A stretch of 64,000 nucleotides of DNA. It comes from Streptomyces fradiae (GTDB taxonomy: Bacteria > Actinomycetota > Actinomycetes > Streptomycetales > Streptomycetaceae). The notes under the pieces were generated by a model. The model did not search any database, had not been told where the DNA came from, and saw only the letters and a program-made list of their open reading frames with translations. The stretch is taken from positions 6,634,001-6,698,000 of the forward strand of contig NZ_CP065958.1 in assembly GCF_041270065.1 (NCBI RefSeq), read 5' to 3'. The first letter of the stretch is position 1. Every line of letters starts with the position of its first letter. Both the position numbers and the translations under genes were made by a program. Positions 1 through 9,657 of this stretch are shown here, in pieces.

Positions 1-1259
1 ACCGCTCCGGCATCCGCAACGACGGCCGCGGCGCCCCGGCGTACGTGCACATGGACACCAACGTGCTGAACGCCTTCTACGACGACAACTGCTTCTGCAT
101 GTTCTTCGGCGACGGCTCCTCCCAGAACGGCAACACCCCGGTCACCGCGCTGGACGTGGCCGGGCACGAGATGAGCCACGGCGTCACCTCCGCCACCGCC
201 AACCTCACCTACTCCGGCGAGTCCGGCGGCCTCAACGAGGCCACCAGCGACATCTTCGGCACCATGGTCGAGTTCTACGCCAACAACGCCGGCGACCCGG
301 GCGACTACTACATCGGCGAGAAGCTCAACATGTCGGGCGGTTACATGCGCCGCATGGACAACCCGGCCGCCGACGGCAACTCGCTGTCCTGCTGGACCTC
401 CAGCGCCGGCTCGGCGGACGTCCACTACTCCTCCGGCATCGGCAACCACTTCTTCTACCTGGCCGCCGAGGGCACCGGCACGAAGACCATCGGCGGACGC
501 TCGCACACCGGCACCACCTGCAACAACGACACCTTCGCGGGCATCGGCAAGGACAAGGCCGCAGCCGTCTGGTACCGGGCGCTGACCACCTACATGACCT
601 CCACCACCAACTACGCCGGCGCCCGCACCGCCACCCTGCAGGCCGCCGCCGACCTGTACGGCACCAACTCCCAGGAGCGGTACCTCGTCTCCAAGGCCTG
701 GGCGGCCGTCAGCGTCGGCACCGCCCTGCCCGACCCCGGCACCGGCACCCCCACCCCCTCGCCGTCCACCCCCACCCCCTCGCCGACGGACCCCACCCCC
801 TCGCCGACCACGCCCCCCAGCGGCAACGCGCTGACCAACGGCAGCTTCGAACAGGGCACCAGCGGCTGGACCCAGAGCGACAACATCATCACCAACTCGT
901 CCCTGCAGGCCGCACGTGACGGGTCCTGGTACGCCTGGATGATGGGCTACGGCGCCGACGCCATCGAGTCCCTGTCCCAGTCGAACATCGCGGTGCCCTC
1001 CACCGGCACCCCGAAGCTCACCTTCTGGCTGAAGGTCTCCACCCAGGAGTCCGGCTCCACCGCCTACGACACCCTCGGCGTCAAGGTCGACGGCACCACC
1101 CTGGCCACCTACTCCAACGCCGACGCGAGCTCCGGATACGTCCAGAAGACCGTCGACCTGTCCGCCTACAAGGGCCGGACGGTGAAGCTGGAGTTCGCCG
1201 GCACCGAAGACACCTACCTGTCCACCATCTTCCTGGTCGACCAGATCGCCATCGGCTGA
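1..1259 (+). CDS. Secreted M4 (thermolysin-type) metallopeptidase, 3' part
   Basis: The frame is open from base 3, so the gene begins before the window and its signal peptide and propeptide are not visible. The zinc site HEMSH is followed by the third-ligand motif GGLNEATSD, which defines a thermolysin-family neutral protease. The M4 C-terminal helical domain ends near VSKAWAAVSVGTALP. It is followed by a Thr/Pro/Ser linker of about 28 residues and a C-terminal domain of about 145 residues (from NALTNGSFEQG) that looks like a beta-sandwich binding module. The product is an extracellular protease with an accessory domain. The family call is firm; the ligand of the C-terminal domain is unknown. 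Confidence 0.95.
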   Translation, partial: RSGIRNDGRGAPAYVHMDTNVLNAFYDDNCFCMFFGDGSSQNGNTPVTALDVAGHEMSHGVTSATANLTYSGESGGLNEATSDIFGTMVEFYANNAGDPGDYYIGEKLNMSGGYMRRMDNPAADGNSLSCWTSSAGSADVHYSSGIGNHFFYLAAEGTGTKTIGGRSHTGTTCNNDTFAGIGKDKAAAVWYRALTTYMTSTTNYAGARTATLQAAADLYGTNSQERYLVSKAWAAVSVGTALPDPGTGTPTPSPSTPTPSPTDPTPSPTTPPSGNALTNGSFEQGTSGWTQSDNIITNSSLQAARDGSWYAWMMGYGADAIESLSQSNIAVPSTGTPKLTFWLKVSTQESGSTAYDTLGVKVDGTTLATYSNADASSGYVQKTVDLSAYKGRTVKLEFAGTEDTYLSTIFLVDQIAIG

Positions 1260-1281
1260 CCGGTCCAGCTCCCCATCAGCA

Positions 1282-1326
1282 CTCCTGCGGCCGGACGCCC
1301 TGCTCGGGCGCTCCGGCCGCAGGAGC
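1282..1326 (+). terminator. Rho-independent-type hairpin after the metallopeptidase
   Basis: A GC-rich inverted repeat begins 22 bases after the stop codon. The left arm ctcctgcggccggacgccc pairs with gggcgctccggccgcaggag, with one bulged base. No clear T-run follows, as is common in Streptomyces. The rest of 1260-1569 shows no convincing gene; the phytase promoter probably lies in 1330-1555. Confidence 0.75.
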
Positions 1327-1569
1327 CACCGCATGCGTGCGGACCTGTCGAAGAAGAGGTGGCGCGCCTTGCACCGGTCGATCTCCTTGGCGAGGCTACA
1401 GCGGAGCCGACGGCCGCGAGCGTGAGAGGGCCAGCCGGGACGGCCCGATCTCCGCTCCACGGCTTTCGCGATGTGTTCAACCACTAGACACCTCTGAGTC
1501 GTGGACATGTCATACGTGACCGCCAGTGTCTTCCCTACCAGGGCAAAACCCCTCATACAAGGAAGAAAC

Positions 1570-2856
1570 ATGACGATACGTCTGGCCGTTCGTGCCTCCA
1601 CGCTCGCTCTCTGCACGACACTGGCGACCTCCTTCGCCCCCCCGGCCCAGGCCTCCGGGATCGACAGCGTCCAGCCGAAGGCCGAGACCACGCCGCTGTT
1701 CGACGACGAGGCCGGCGGCAACGCCAACGCGGACGACCCCGCCATCTGGCGCAACGCCACCGACCCGGGCCGCAGCCTGGTGATCGCCACCGCCAAGCAG
1801 GGAGGCCTGCGGGTCTATGACCTGGACGCGCGCCAGGTCCAGTCCCTCCCCGCCCCCGCCGGCCCGAGCGCCGACGACAAGCCCGGCCGCTTCAACAACG
1901 TCGACCTGGTCCATGGCCTGCGCCTGGGCGGCACGCGCGCAGACGTCGCGGTGGTCAGCGACCGCGGCAACGACCGGCTGCGGATCTACCGCATCGACCG
2001 CGACAAGCCCGGCGGCCCGCTCACCGACGTCACCGCCCCGGGAGTGCGACCCGTGTTCTCCGCCGACCAGGACGAGATCAACGAGCAGCAGACCGCGTAC
2101 GGCCTGGCCACCTGGACCGACCGCACCACCGGCCGCTCCTACGCCCTGGTCAGCCAGCGCAACCGCACCCGGATCGCCCTGCTGGAACTGCTCCCTACCG
2201 CGGCCGGCACCGTCGACTACCGCCAGGTCCGCACCCTGGACCTGCCCTCCTCCTTCCGCCTGCCCAACGGCGCCACCTGGACGCCCTGCGCCGAGCCGGG
2301 CGAACTGCCGCAGGTCGAGGGCATGGTCGTCGACCCCGCGGACGGCACCCTGTACGCCGGACAGGAGGACGTCGGCATCTGGCGCATCGACGCGGGCCTG
2401 ACCGGCACGCCGACCCTGATCGACAAGGTCCGCGAGTACGGCGTCCCGGGCACGTACGACGAGCAGACCGAGGAGTGCACGCCCGGCATCGACCCCGGCT
2501 TCGGCGGCACACACCTGACGGCCGACGTCGAGGGGCTGACCCTGGTGTCCGAGCCGGACGGCGACGGCTACCTGCTCGCCTCCAGCCAGGGCGACAACAC
2601 CTTCGTCGCCTACGACCGCGAGCGCGACGAGGACAACGAGTACGAGAACACCTTCCGCATCGCCGCGGCCTCCACCACCCTCGACGGCTCCGAGGTCTGC
2701 GACGGCGCTGCCGCCCTCAACGCCCCACTCGGCACCCGCTACCCCAACGGCCTGCTCGTCGTCCAGGACGGCCAGGAGACCCCCGGTGACAGCGACCGTG
2801 AGGCCACCGGCTTCAAGTTCGTCGACCTCGGCGAGGTCGACGACACCATTGACTGA
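1570..2856 (+). CDS. Secreted beta-propeller phytase (3-phytase)
   Basis: A 428-residue protein with a Sec signal peptide (MTIRLAVRASTLALCTTLA, then cleavage near AQASG). The mature region is rich in Asp/Glu and follows the beta-propeller phytase pattern, with segments such as DDPAIW, QGGLRVYDL, NNVDLVHG, QVEGMVVD and ADVEGLTL. It should hydrolyse phytate outside the cell in a Ca2+-dependent manner. I chose the ATG at 1570 because aaggaag precedes it and it opens the signal peptide. An in-frame ATG at 1501 would add 23 unlikely residues. It is a single-gene unit. Confidence 0.9.
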   Translation: MTIRLAVRASTLALCTTLATSFAPPAQASGIDSVQPKAETTPLFDDEAGGNANADDPAIWRNATDPGRSLVIATAKQGGLRVYDLDARQVQSLPAPAGPSADDKPGRFNNVDLVHGLRLGGTRADVAVVSDRGNDRLRIYRIDRDKPGGPLTDVTAPGVRPVFSADQDEINEQQTAYGLATWTDRTTGRSYALVSQRNRTRIALLELLPTAAGTVDYRQVRTLDLPSSFRLPNGATWTPCAEPGELPQVEGMVVDPADGTLYAGQEDVGIWRIDAGLTGTPTLIDKVREYGVPGTYDEQTEECTPGIDPGFGGTHLTADVEGLTLVSEPDGDGYLLASSQGDNTFVAYDRERDEDNEYENTFRIAAASTTLDGSEVCDGAAALNAPLGTRYPNGLLVVQDGQETPGDSDREATGFKFVDLGEVDDTID

Positions 2857-2857
2857 T

Positions 2858-2992
2858 CACTGAGCTTCTTCAGCGGCCGCCCCAGAGGGTGAACGACTCT
2901 GTGGGGTTGACCGGCCTTTGATCTGCAGCGGTGTTCAGCCTTCACGGATCAAGCCGTCACCCGATCAGTGGCCACTCTGAAGAAGCTCACTG
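2858..2992. repeat. Widely spaced inverted repeat
   Basis: The arm cactgagcttcttcag (2858-2873) is nearly the reverse complement of ctgaagaagctcactg (2977-2992); 15 of 16 positions pair. The arms are separated by about 100 bases without coding capacity. This could be a long-range terminator or the remnant of a small mobile sequence. No transposase is present. Confidence 0.6.
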
Positions 2993-3036
2993 AACGTCGC
3001 GGGGGGGGGGGGGGGGCCCGCCCGCGACGTTCAGTG
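2988..3036. repeat. 16-bp perfect inverted repeat enclosing a poly-G tract
   Basis: cactgaacgtcgcggg (2988-3003) is perfectly complementary to cccgcgacgttcagtg (3021-3036). Sixteen consecutive G residues lie at 3001-3016, so the loop is almost entirely G. It may act as a bidirectional terminator, but the homopolymer is unusual even for this genus and its length may be uncertain in the assembly. Confidence 0.8.
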
Positions 3037-3461
3037 CCACCGACCTCCGGGACAACTCGACTTCCCCGTCGGCGCCGCCTACGCACCGGCCGACCACCCC
3101 CTTTGACGAGGTGATGGCGTGAAAGAAATGCGTTCCTTCTCGGCGCCGGGCAGGCCCACGCCGCCCTCCAGGACGTTTGGCCGCCCCGTGAACGACCCAG
3201 ACGGCTGAAACTGTACGGAGCCAAGCGCGAACCGCGATCCGGTCTACGCCCGCCACCGGCGCGCAGCGCGACCACAGCACACCGCTTCACCCCTCCGCAC
3301 CGGAGCCGATCTTCTTGAAGTCCTCGCCCTCGCGTCGCTGACCTGCGGGAGTCGACTGGAGAGGTGCTCTGACCTGCGCCGATCAACCTTTCCGGCTCTT
3401 TCATCGTGCTACCGACGTATACAGCCGATCCTCCCCAGCCGCTCCCCAACGGGGCTTGATC

Positions 3462-3480
3462 CTCCCCAGATTCTCCCCAG
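3462..3480 (+). repeat. Candidate left attachment site (attL)
   Basis: The sequence ctccccagattctccccag is identical to 34512-34530 in the same orientation. A further partial copy of the unit (gatcctccccag) lies at 3427-3438. It is 55 bases from the 3' end of the first island gene. Confidence 0.6.
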
Positions 3481-3535
3481 CGGAGAGCGTTCGGAGGCGG
3501 CCTGCTGCTGGTCAGTGGAGCGTCCGTGCGATGGG

Positions 3536-5398
3536 CTACACCACATCGACTCCGTGCGCTCTGGCCAAGCCGTCGAGTCCATCTGCCCAGCCCTGCCCGA
3601 CTGCTCGGAGCTTCCACACCGGCAGACCCTCGGTGGACCTGTACCGGTAGAGCTCTGCCACGACCATCGCTCGAATGGCAGGGTCGGCGGGTGGCTGGAA
3701 GGCCCAGGCGGCGGCAGTGCATCTCAGGGACAGTTCTGCGTGGGTGAGGGAGCCGCAGGTCAGTCCGGTGTCGACGTCCATGTTGATGGCGATCGTCATG
3801 CGTTGGACGCGTTCGGGCAGAGCCGCGAGGTGGACGGCGGCGCTCTCGATGGTGTGCGTGCCATCGTTCTGCTTCCCCAGGAGACGTGCGGCCCCTTCGG
3901 CAGCGGACGGCTGGTTGTAGAAGACGAAGTCCTCGTCGGAGGCGACCCGGCCGTGCGCGTCGGTGAGGAAGAGCGTGAGGTCGGCGTCTGCGCCGTCGAA
4001 GCTGAACGTGATGTTCAGCCCTTCCCACGCCTCGTCGGGCAGGGTGAGGTTCTGCCCAGGCGTAAGCGTCGCGAGGGCGGCGTGAACGGGCTCGCCCGTG
4101 GCGGGCAGCTGGGCCGGGGACGGGGCCTGGGCCCTCCACTCGGCGAACGTGTGGATCACATAGGGGTCTGGGGTTGGCACATGATGGGTGGCGGGGACGT
4201 TGGCGAGGAGGTCGCCGTCCAGGCCGGCCAGTGTGGCGTCGACCGAGGTGGCGTCGTCCTGGGCGTGGTCGAGCAGGCTCTGCAGGCCGGGCAGACGGCT
4301 GGTGTCCAGCGGCTTGATGGTGCTCGACAGGTTTCCGGAGGCGGTCGTGGCGACGGCGCAGGCGACGTCCTGGCCGATGTCGAGGAACCGCAGCGCGTCC
4401 TCCGGCTGCCGCCAGGAGCCTGCCTCAATGGCCTGGCGGGTCCACCGACCGTACGCCACGAACCCCAGTCGCTGGGTGTCCGGCATGCGGGTGATCACCG
4501 CGAGGTCGATCGCGGTGATTCCCGGCGCGACGGCGAAGCCCTCCTTGAGGGTGGCGATGACGTTGGACCCCATGGCTGTGAGCCACCACAGGACCCGGTC
4601 GCGCTTCGTCAGCGTCTTCAGCGTGGGACGCCCGCCGGAGGTGACTCCGGGAGTCCGGTCGGGGAGCGAGTCGATGTCGGGCTGCCGCATCACCACGGAC
4701 ATCACAGAGCCGTCCACCCCGACCGCGCAGCCGGCGGCGGGGTTGTCGGAGAAGGCGTAGTTGACCGTCTCGCACACAGTCGCCTCGTCGTTCGCGACAA
4801 GGGCCTGCCACCACTGATGTGCCTCGGTGGTCAAAGCGGCGTAGATGCCCTGCAACCGCGCCTGTTCGGCAGCCAGGTACGCCGGCGCGTCCTGCTCGGC
4901 CCGCCGCTTCGCCTCGGCGCGCTCTGCACGGGCGAACACACCGAGCCCCGCCAGATGGAACGTCCTGGCCTCGGCCAACGCCCAGGGCAGTCCCAGTTGC
5001 GGGGGACCAGGCACTACCGGCGGGTGGGCGGGGGAGAAGGGCTGCAGATGCACGCTGGTCATCTGCAGCCGCAGTTCCCGCAGATGCGTGATGGCAGCGT
5101 CGCGTTCTGCCTCCTGTCGGGCCCGCTCAGCCTGTCGGCGAGCCCGTTCCAGCTGCGCGCCCGAAGGTACGGTGGCCCGCGGGCGCGAGCCGGAACGTGG
5201 CGCGCGGCTCGTCGTACTCCGACGCCGCCCACCGCCCAGCGCGGTGGAGGCGTACAAGGGCCCCATGCCCGACGAGAGCGTCGTTCGCCCGCCTCCTACG
5301 TTCACGCGTGCCATCCGCGGCCCGATGGACGTCCGTACACCCCTTGTCGAGACGCGCACGCTCAATCCCGGCACACCGACGCGGAATCCGAAACCCAT
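3536..5398 (-). CDS. DUF4236 and TerD-domain fusion protein
   Basis: A 620-residue protein. Residues 1-55 (MGFGFRVGVPGLSVRVSTRG...) match the DUF4236 style of short beta-rich N-terminal module. Residues of about 70-105 are charged and helical. The C-terminal 176 residues from LTPGQNLTLP match the TerD fold of tellurium/stress-response proteins, including the acidic ligand segment INMDVDTG. TerD proteins bind Ca2+ and associate with membrane-linked stress or phage-response systems; the role here is inferred only. GGGAGG precedes the ATG. It is the first gene inside the left end of the island and is transcribed outward. Confidence 0.75.
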   Translation of the reverse strand: MGFGFRVGVPGLSVRVSTRGVRTSIGPRMARVNVGGGRTTLSSGMGPLYASTALGGGRRRSTTSRAPRSGSRPRATVPSGAQLERARRQAERARQEAERDAAITHLRELRLQMTSVHLQPFSPAHPPVVPGPPQLGLPWALAEARTFHLAGLGVFARAERAEAKRRAEQDAPAYLAAEQARLQGIYAALTTEAHQWWQALVANDEATVCETVNYAFSDNPAAGCAVGVDGSVMSVVMRQPDIDSLPDRTPGVTSGGRPTLKTLTKRDRVLWWLTAMGSNVIATLKEGFAVAPGITAIDLAVITRMPDTQRLGFVAYGRWTRQAIEAGSWRQPEDALRFLDIGQDVACAVATTASGNLSSTIKPLDTSRLPGLQSLLDHAQDDATSVDATLAGLDGDLLANVPATHHVPTPDPYVIHTFAEWRAQAPSPAQLPATGEPVHAALATLTPGQNLTLPDEAWEGLNITFSFDGADADLTLFLTDAHGRVASDEDFVFYNQPSAAEGAARLLGKQNDGTHTIESAAVHLAALPERVQRMTIAINMDVDTGLTCGSLTHAELSLRCTAAAWAFQPPADPAIRAMVVAELYRYRSTEGLPVWKLRAVGQGWADGLDGLARAHGVDVV

Positions 5399-5808
5399 GG
5401 AGCCTCCCTCGCTGCTGCGGAGAGTCTGTCAGTATTCCGATATCGATGCCGGAGATCCGCTCCTACTGTCGGCGAACGACAGGGTCTTCGAGGCCGACTG
5501 TGGTGGCATCCTCAGGTGAAGCCCATGCCGGACACAAGCATCGATCGCCCCCGTACACGCCGGAGCGGCATCAGTTGCTGGGGCGGCGCTTCGAGAGTGC
5601 AGGCCCGGGGATCACATCAATACCCACGTGTTCCCTTGGAAAGATACTCCTGATCGGCGAACGGCTCTGACAAAGACCGGGCCGGGTAGCCCCGGCCATG
5701 TGCTTAGAAGGCACTCGGTGTGATCCGCGAATTAGGGTGCGTGACCTGCGCCTTTGTCGGCGTTCGCAGGTCACGCGCTCGATCTTCCGGCGTTTTCGGG
5801 ACGGTCCG
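5399..5808. other. Intergenic region with hairpins
   Basis: This holds the promoter region of the TerD-fusion gene and the 3' end signals of the next minus-strand gene. A small hairpin (ggccggg/ccccggcc) lies at about 5681-5698. No gene is supported. Confidence 0.6.
5739..5776 (-). terminator. Terminator hairpin of the 5809-7546 gene
   Basis: A perfect 12-bp stem (gcgtgacctgcg at 5739-5750, cgcaggtcacgc at 5765-5776) with a 14-base loop lies 33 bases beyond the stop codon. Confidence 0.75.
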
Positions 5809-7546
5809 CTAGCTGCGCTTCACGCGCTGACCGGGCAGCAGGCGGATGGCGAGGACGGATCCGTCGGCGTGGATGGATACGGGGCCGCCCCACTTCTTGT
5901 CCCAGGCGAGTTGGGGACGAGTGTGCCGGGCCGCGTGTACGCGGAGGCGGTACTCCTCGACCTCCCCTTCGGTAAGGAGGTCGAAGAGCTCCTTGTCCAC
6001 GCCGGAGAACGCTTCGACGCGCGGCCCGTTCAGCCGGAACACATGGTCGGTGCCGGCGTAAGTGTGCCCGAGAAGGCGGTGGCTGATGTCCTGGACACTG
6101 CCGGCGGCAGCGTGTTCGAAGTCTTCGAACCGTTCGTTGCCCTGCCGCTTGGTGAGATAGCGGGAAGTGCCCTGACCGGAGCCGGTGAAGGCCATGAGCC
6201 CGGCCGCCGCCGCATGTCCGAGGACCTGCTGAAACCACTTGAAGTACTCGGGGGTCACGTGGCAGCCGGGAACTGGCTCGCGGGCCACCCCTCCCACATG
6301 GGGCGGCTGGATCCCCGGAAAGGGATTCTCCTCCGATGGGGCGGTGTCCAGGTCGGCTTTGCTTTCGCCAGAGGGGTTGGCGAGCCAGCCGTCACGGCCG
6401 GGAGCCTGCAGCGCGTGGACGGTCACGGTGCCGTCCGCAGGAAGTTCCGTGCTGAACAGCAGGCTCGGGGTCTCGTTCCACGCGCCGATGTGCACGGCCT
6501 CGGCGTGCACAGACGCGGACGCCAGCTGGCTGGCCGATATCGCCGCGTTGCTGTGGTTGCCCTTGGTCGCGATGGGGATTACGAGGGACGGCTCCCCAGG
6601 GCGCCAGACCTCCGCGAAGTACTGCGGCCGGTACCCGTACCCGATTTTGTTGCCCTTCTCCCTGCTCGTGAGGGCCCACCCGGCGCGCAAGACTGTGTCG
6701 GCCGGGACGATGCTCACGGAGTGCTCGGGGAACCGCCGCCCGAGCACCTGCTTGGCGAGCGTGAGCCCGAAGGCCATGCCGAGCTCGTGCGACTGGATGG
6801 TCTTGTACCGTTCGGCGATCTTCCGCCCTTCGGTCGAAAGCCCGAGGAACGAGTCAGGACCACCCGCCAGCGCCTGGCTGTACTTCAGGGCTCCCCAGTG
6901 CTCTGCAAGGCCGCGTCCGGCTCCCTTCCAGGACAGCGTCGTGGCCCGGCCGAGTGTGTGCAGCACGTCCCACATGGAGACTCGCACCCGGCAGTCGAGC
7001 TCGTTGCCCGGGATCCCGGACAGGACCGGTTTGCGGCGGAGCGGCTCGGCCTCCCTCTTCTTGCGCGCCTTGTCGTCCGCAGCGATCGCGGACTGCACCT
7101 TGCCGAGCAGTTCTTCGTTGGATCGGATGGACACGTTCGACGATGCGTCGAGGTCGAGGAGTACCTTCTTGGCCGGCTTCAATGAGTCCCCTACGGCTCG
7201 CACGGGCACTTCAAGAACCCCGCGAAGGTACGGTTGCGGCAGCCGGAGCACGCAAGTGCGCAGGGGCGCACAAGGCATGGACCACCCGCCCGCGAAGCGA
7301 ATCGACCCATCGACAACGTTGATCTCGGTCAAGCTATTGGCGACGTCACGCCTCGTCACCGGCCGTATGGAACCGGATTCGGCGGCACCCTTGCCTTCGT
7401 ACGAGTCGACACCAAACGCACGGTAGGGCGCTGATGTTGTGACCTCTGTAGAGGGCTTCGGGTTCGCCCTCGGGATCGGACGCTGCTTGCTCGAACTGCA
7501 CCGCGTCTCTGCCGCCGTCCGCGCCGCCGCGTAGAGAACGTGACAC
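5809..7546 (-). CDS. Large protein of unknown function, possibly frameshifted near its 5' end
   Basis: The main frame runs from the stop at 5809 up to about 7430 (about 540 residues). It contains no family I can name with confidence. Visible segments include a basic stretch (DDKARKKREAEPL) and a central region EVWRPGEPSLVIPIATKGN that could be a nuclease-like E...K core, though this is speculative. The main frame has no ATG/GTG with a good ribosome site near its beginning. The best start is a GTG at 7546 in another frame, directly after AAGGAG. That frame encodes a plausible N-terminus (DAVQFEQAASDPEGEPEALY), and removing one base in the GGG run at 7426-7428 would join the two. Divergent from the sigma-like gene. 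Confidence 0.5.
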
Positions 7547-7694
7547 CTCCTTGTCCGGATAGCGGGTGGGCCCTTCTGCGCGACGAGGGGAATATGCGTG
7601 TGTCGCATGCCGCGGAGGGAGATGCTGGTGTATGCAGACTGGAAGCCCCGTGGCTGCAGGCGCCGGGGCGGGGGTAAGGGATCGGGGGTGGCTC

Positions 7695-8648
7695 GTGACA
7701 GGCGGGGCTTTCGAGGAGCTGACACGGACGGGCGAGCTGGGGCCGGTCTCGTTCGACCTGCTGCGGCGACTGGTCCACCAGGTTCGCCGCTCCTACGGCT
7801 TTCCACCGCCCGAGGGGCACGCGGAGTGGAGCGATGACGCTGCCTATGAGGTGGTCCTGGCGATGCTGACCCGCGAAGGGAAAGGACAGAAGTTCGTCAC
7901 AAGCTGCTTCGCGCTCGCCACGGACGATGCTTCGCTGGAACGTGTGTATCTCGCGACGATCAAGCACTACTTCATCGACGAGGCGAAGAAGACGCCGCGG
8001 GGCAAGCTTCGGCGCCGTATCGCCCGGCTGATGAGCGAGGACCTGGCCTACCGGAAAACCAAGGGTTCCCCGCCCCGCTGGGCGCTGGCCGACCATGCCG
8101 ATGGAGCTGTATGGCAGGGAGACCTGGACGATCTCATCGCCCGGGCCGCGCGGGTGACAGGGGTCGGCATCACCCGCTGGAACCATGCCGGCCCCACACC
8201 CAAGCAGACGGTCCATGCCCTCAAGACCATCCTGCTGTGCGTGCTGCAGCATGCACAGGGCGCGGTGCGGGAGGAGGACCTCGCCAAGGTCCTCGAGGCC
8301 CGGTTCGAGCTCCTGGCACCGGCCCGCTTCACCCCGCTGTACGCCGACGAAGGCACCGTCGCCGAAATCGTCGAACGGCAGGCGGCCACCACCGCACCGG
8401 ACCCGACCGGGGTCGACGCAGTGGCCGAGGACATCTGGCAGCGCCTCTCACCCAATGAGCGCCTGCTGCTCCCGTACCTCGACAAGGACGCCCATCACGC
8501 GGCGCAGCTGCTGGAGATCCGGCAAGGCCACGCAGCCATGGTCCTGTCCAATCTCAAAACTCTGCTCCGTGACGCCCTATCCGTGGACAGTGACTCGCAG
8601 GCAGTCATGACCGCACTGCTGCGGCGCTGCGGCGACGCTCCTTCGTGA
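7695..8648 (+). CDS. Sigma-70-like transcription factor
   Basis: A 317-residue protein. The N-terminal half has a helical region (YLATIKHYFIDEAKKTPRGK) reminiscent of sigma region 2. The C-terminus (LSPNERLLLPYLDKDAHH...) reads as a region-4-type helix-turn-helix. The GTG at 7695 follows a G-rich ribosome site; an ATG at 7632 is an alternative. It opens a run of seven co-directional genes ending with the ubiquitin-like system and may direct that operon's transcription. The sigma resemblance is clear only in broad pattern; no -10-binding residues can be assigned. Confidence 0.55.
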   Translation: MTGGAFEELTRTGELGPVSFDLLRRLVHQVRRSYGFPPPEGHAEWSDDAAYEVVLAMLTREGKGQKFVTSCFALATDDASLERVYLATIKHYFIDEAKKTPRGKLRRRIARLMSEDLAYRKTKGSPPRWALADHADGAVWQGDLDDLIARAARVTGVGITRWNHAGPTPKQTVHALKTILLCVLQHAQGAVREEDLAKVLEARFELLAPARFTPLYADEGTVAEIVERQAATTAPDPTGVDAVAEDIWQRLSPNERLLLPYLDKDAHHAAQLLEIRQGHAAMVLSNLKTLLRDALSVDSDSQAVMTALLRRCGDAPS

Positions 8649-8728
8649 ACCGTCCCAGTTACGTCGTCTGGATCCAGTGAGAAGAGAATGCGCTGATGGA
8701 CCACAGCCGAGGAGACGGGGGAGACGGC

Positions 8729-9637
8729 ATGAGCTCTGTCCACACCACTGCCTACCAGAGGCTGGTAGCCGCCGCGGCGGGATTGAAAGTGCCCGACGCC
8801 GTCCACCGGGTGGCCACCGCACCACCTCAGGACCCACGTCCGGGCCAGATCTGGCGTGCGGCATGGGAGGACACCATCCAGCTGCTGCTGATCACAACGA
8901 TCGGTGACGATGACACCGTGCGTGCCGTGCCGACCTCCTTCGAACGGTACGTTGACAGCGACACCCTGCTTCTGCCCGCTCAGGCGACCACCCTGGAACA
9001 GCCGCTGGCATTGTGGTGGGGCTTGGAGACGACGCTTCCGTGGTGCGTGCTGGACCGGCAGGTCGGCGAGCTGACCAACCGCCCTGACATCCTCACCTCC
9101 CGCACACTTGCCGATGCCATCGCAGGCACCAAGCGGGGCAGCGGCGCTTGGCCGTCCGCGGCGGCCGACGAGTACCGCGCAGTCCTCGCCGACCGCCTTG
9201 AGGCCTTGGCCTCGGCACAGTGGGCTCCCCAAGGGGCGGGAGGCCTTTCCCAGCTTTTTCGTGCCCACGCCATCACCGCCCCGCAGCTCGCGGCCGCATT
9301 GAATCTGCTGCCGCCCCAGGCGCTCGCCGTATGGAGAGGACAGCAGGCCCTCACCGCCGACCAAGCCGCCGCACTCGCCGAGCGCCTCGGCCAGCCGGCC
9401 GGGTACCTGCTCGCGGCCAACCCCGCGTTGCCACCTGTCGTCGTCCACGAGCTGAACCGCCCCCTGCGCCGCACGCAGATCAAGAAGCTCGCCGCTCAGT
9501 ACGACGAGACTGAACGCGACGGCCGACTGCGCGCCGCCTACGGCATCTTCACGCTCGCGGCACGCGACGATGACCGCGCCCAGCCGAACTGGACCGCCCG
9601 CACGGACCGCTACTTCGAACTCATCCTCGACAAATAG
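8729..9637 (+). CDS. HTH (Cro/CI-like) domain protein paired with an IrrE-type peptidase
   Basis: The protein has about 302 residues. The segment from LFRAHAITAPQLAAALNL through QALTADQAAALAERLGQ to GYLL has the helix spacing of an XRE/Cro HTH, sitting unusually in the middle of the chain. The N-terminal half is unassigned. The next gene is an ImmA/IrrE-like metallopeptidase 20 bases downstream, so this is probably the repressor or antitoxin cleaved or held by that peptidase. The ATG at 8729 is preceded by GGGGGAG; the ATG at 8696 is an alternative start. Family level only. Confidence 0.55.
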   Translation: MSSVHTTAYQRLVAAAAGLKVPDAVHRVATAPPQDPRPGQIWRAAWEDTIQLLLITTIGDDDTVRAVPTSFERYVDSDTLLLPAQATTLEQPLALWWGLETTLPWCVLDRQVGELTNRPDILTSRTLADAIAGTKRGSGAWPSAAADEYRAVLADRLEALASAQWAPQGAGGLSQLFRAHAITAPQLAAALNLLPPQALAVWRGQQALTADQAAALAERLGQPAGYLLAANPALPPVVVHELNRPLRRTQIKKLAAQYDETERDGRLRAAYGIFTLAARDDDRAQPNWTARTDRYFELILDK

Positions 9638-9657
9638 AGGAAAAGGGGGCACCTCGC

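Larger units (their letters stand above)
2857..3535. other. Non-coding region between phytase and the island's first gene
   Basis: No open frame here has Streptomyces coding character. The region contains an imperfect long inverted repeat, a poly-G hairpin, and the CTCCCCAG-rich stretch 3427-3480 that includes the left 19-bp putative attachment repeat. Short open frames on both strands are low in quality and are not annotated. Confidence 0.6.

Noticed and set aside
2858..3036. Possible insertion sequence bounded by the two inverted repeats
   Set aside because: There is no transposase frame or target duplication, and the repeats overlap each other's neighbourhood; better explained as hairpins.
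3515..5653. Very long open frame antisense to the TerD-fusion gene
   Set aside because: It mirrors the codon bias of the true gene on the other strand; the protein is Gly/Arg/Val-rich and lacks any domain.
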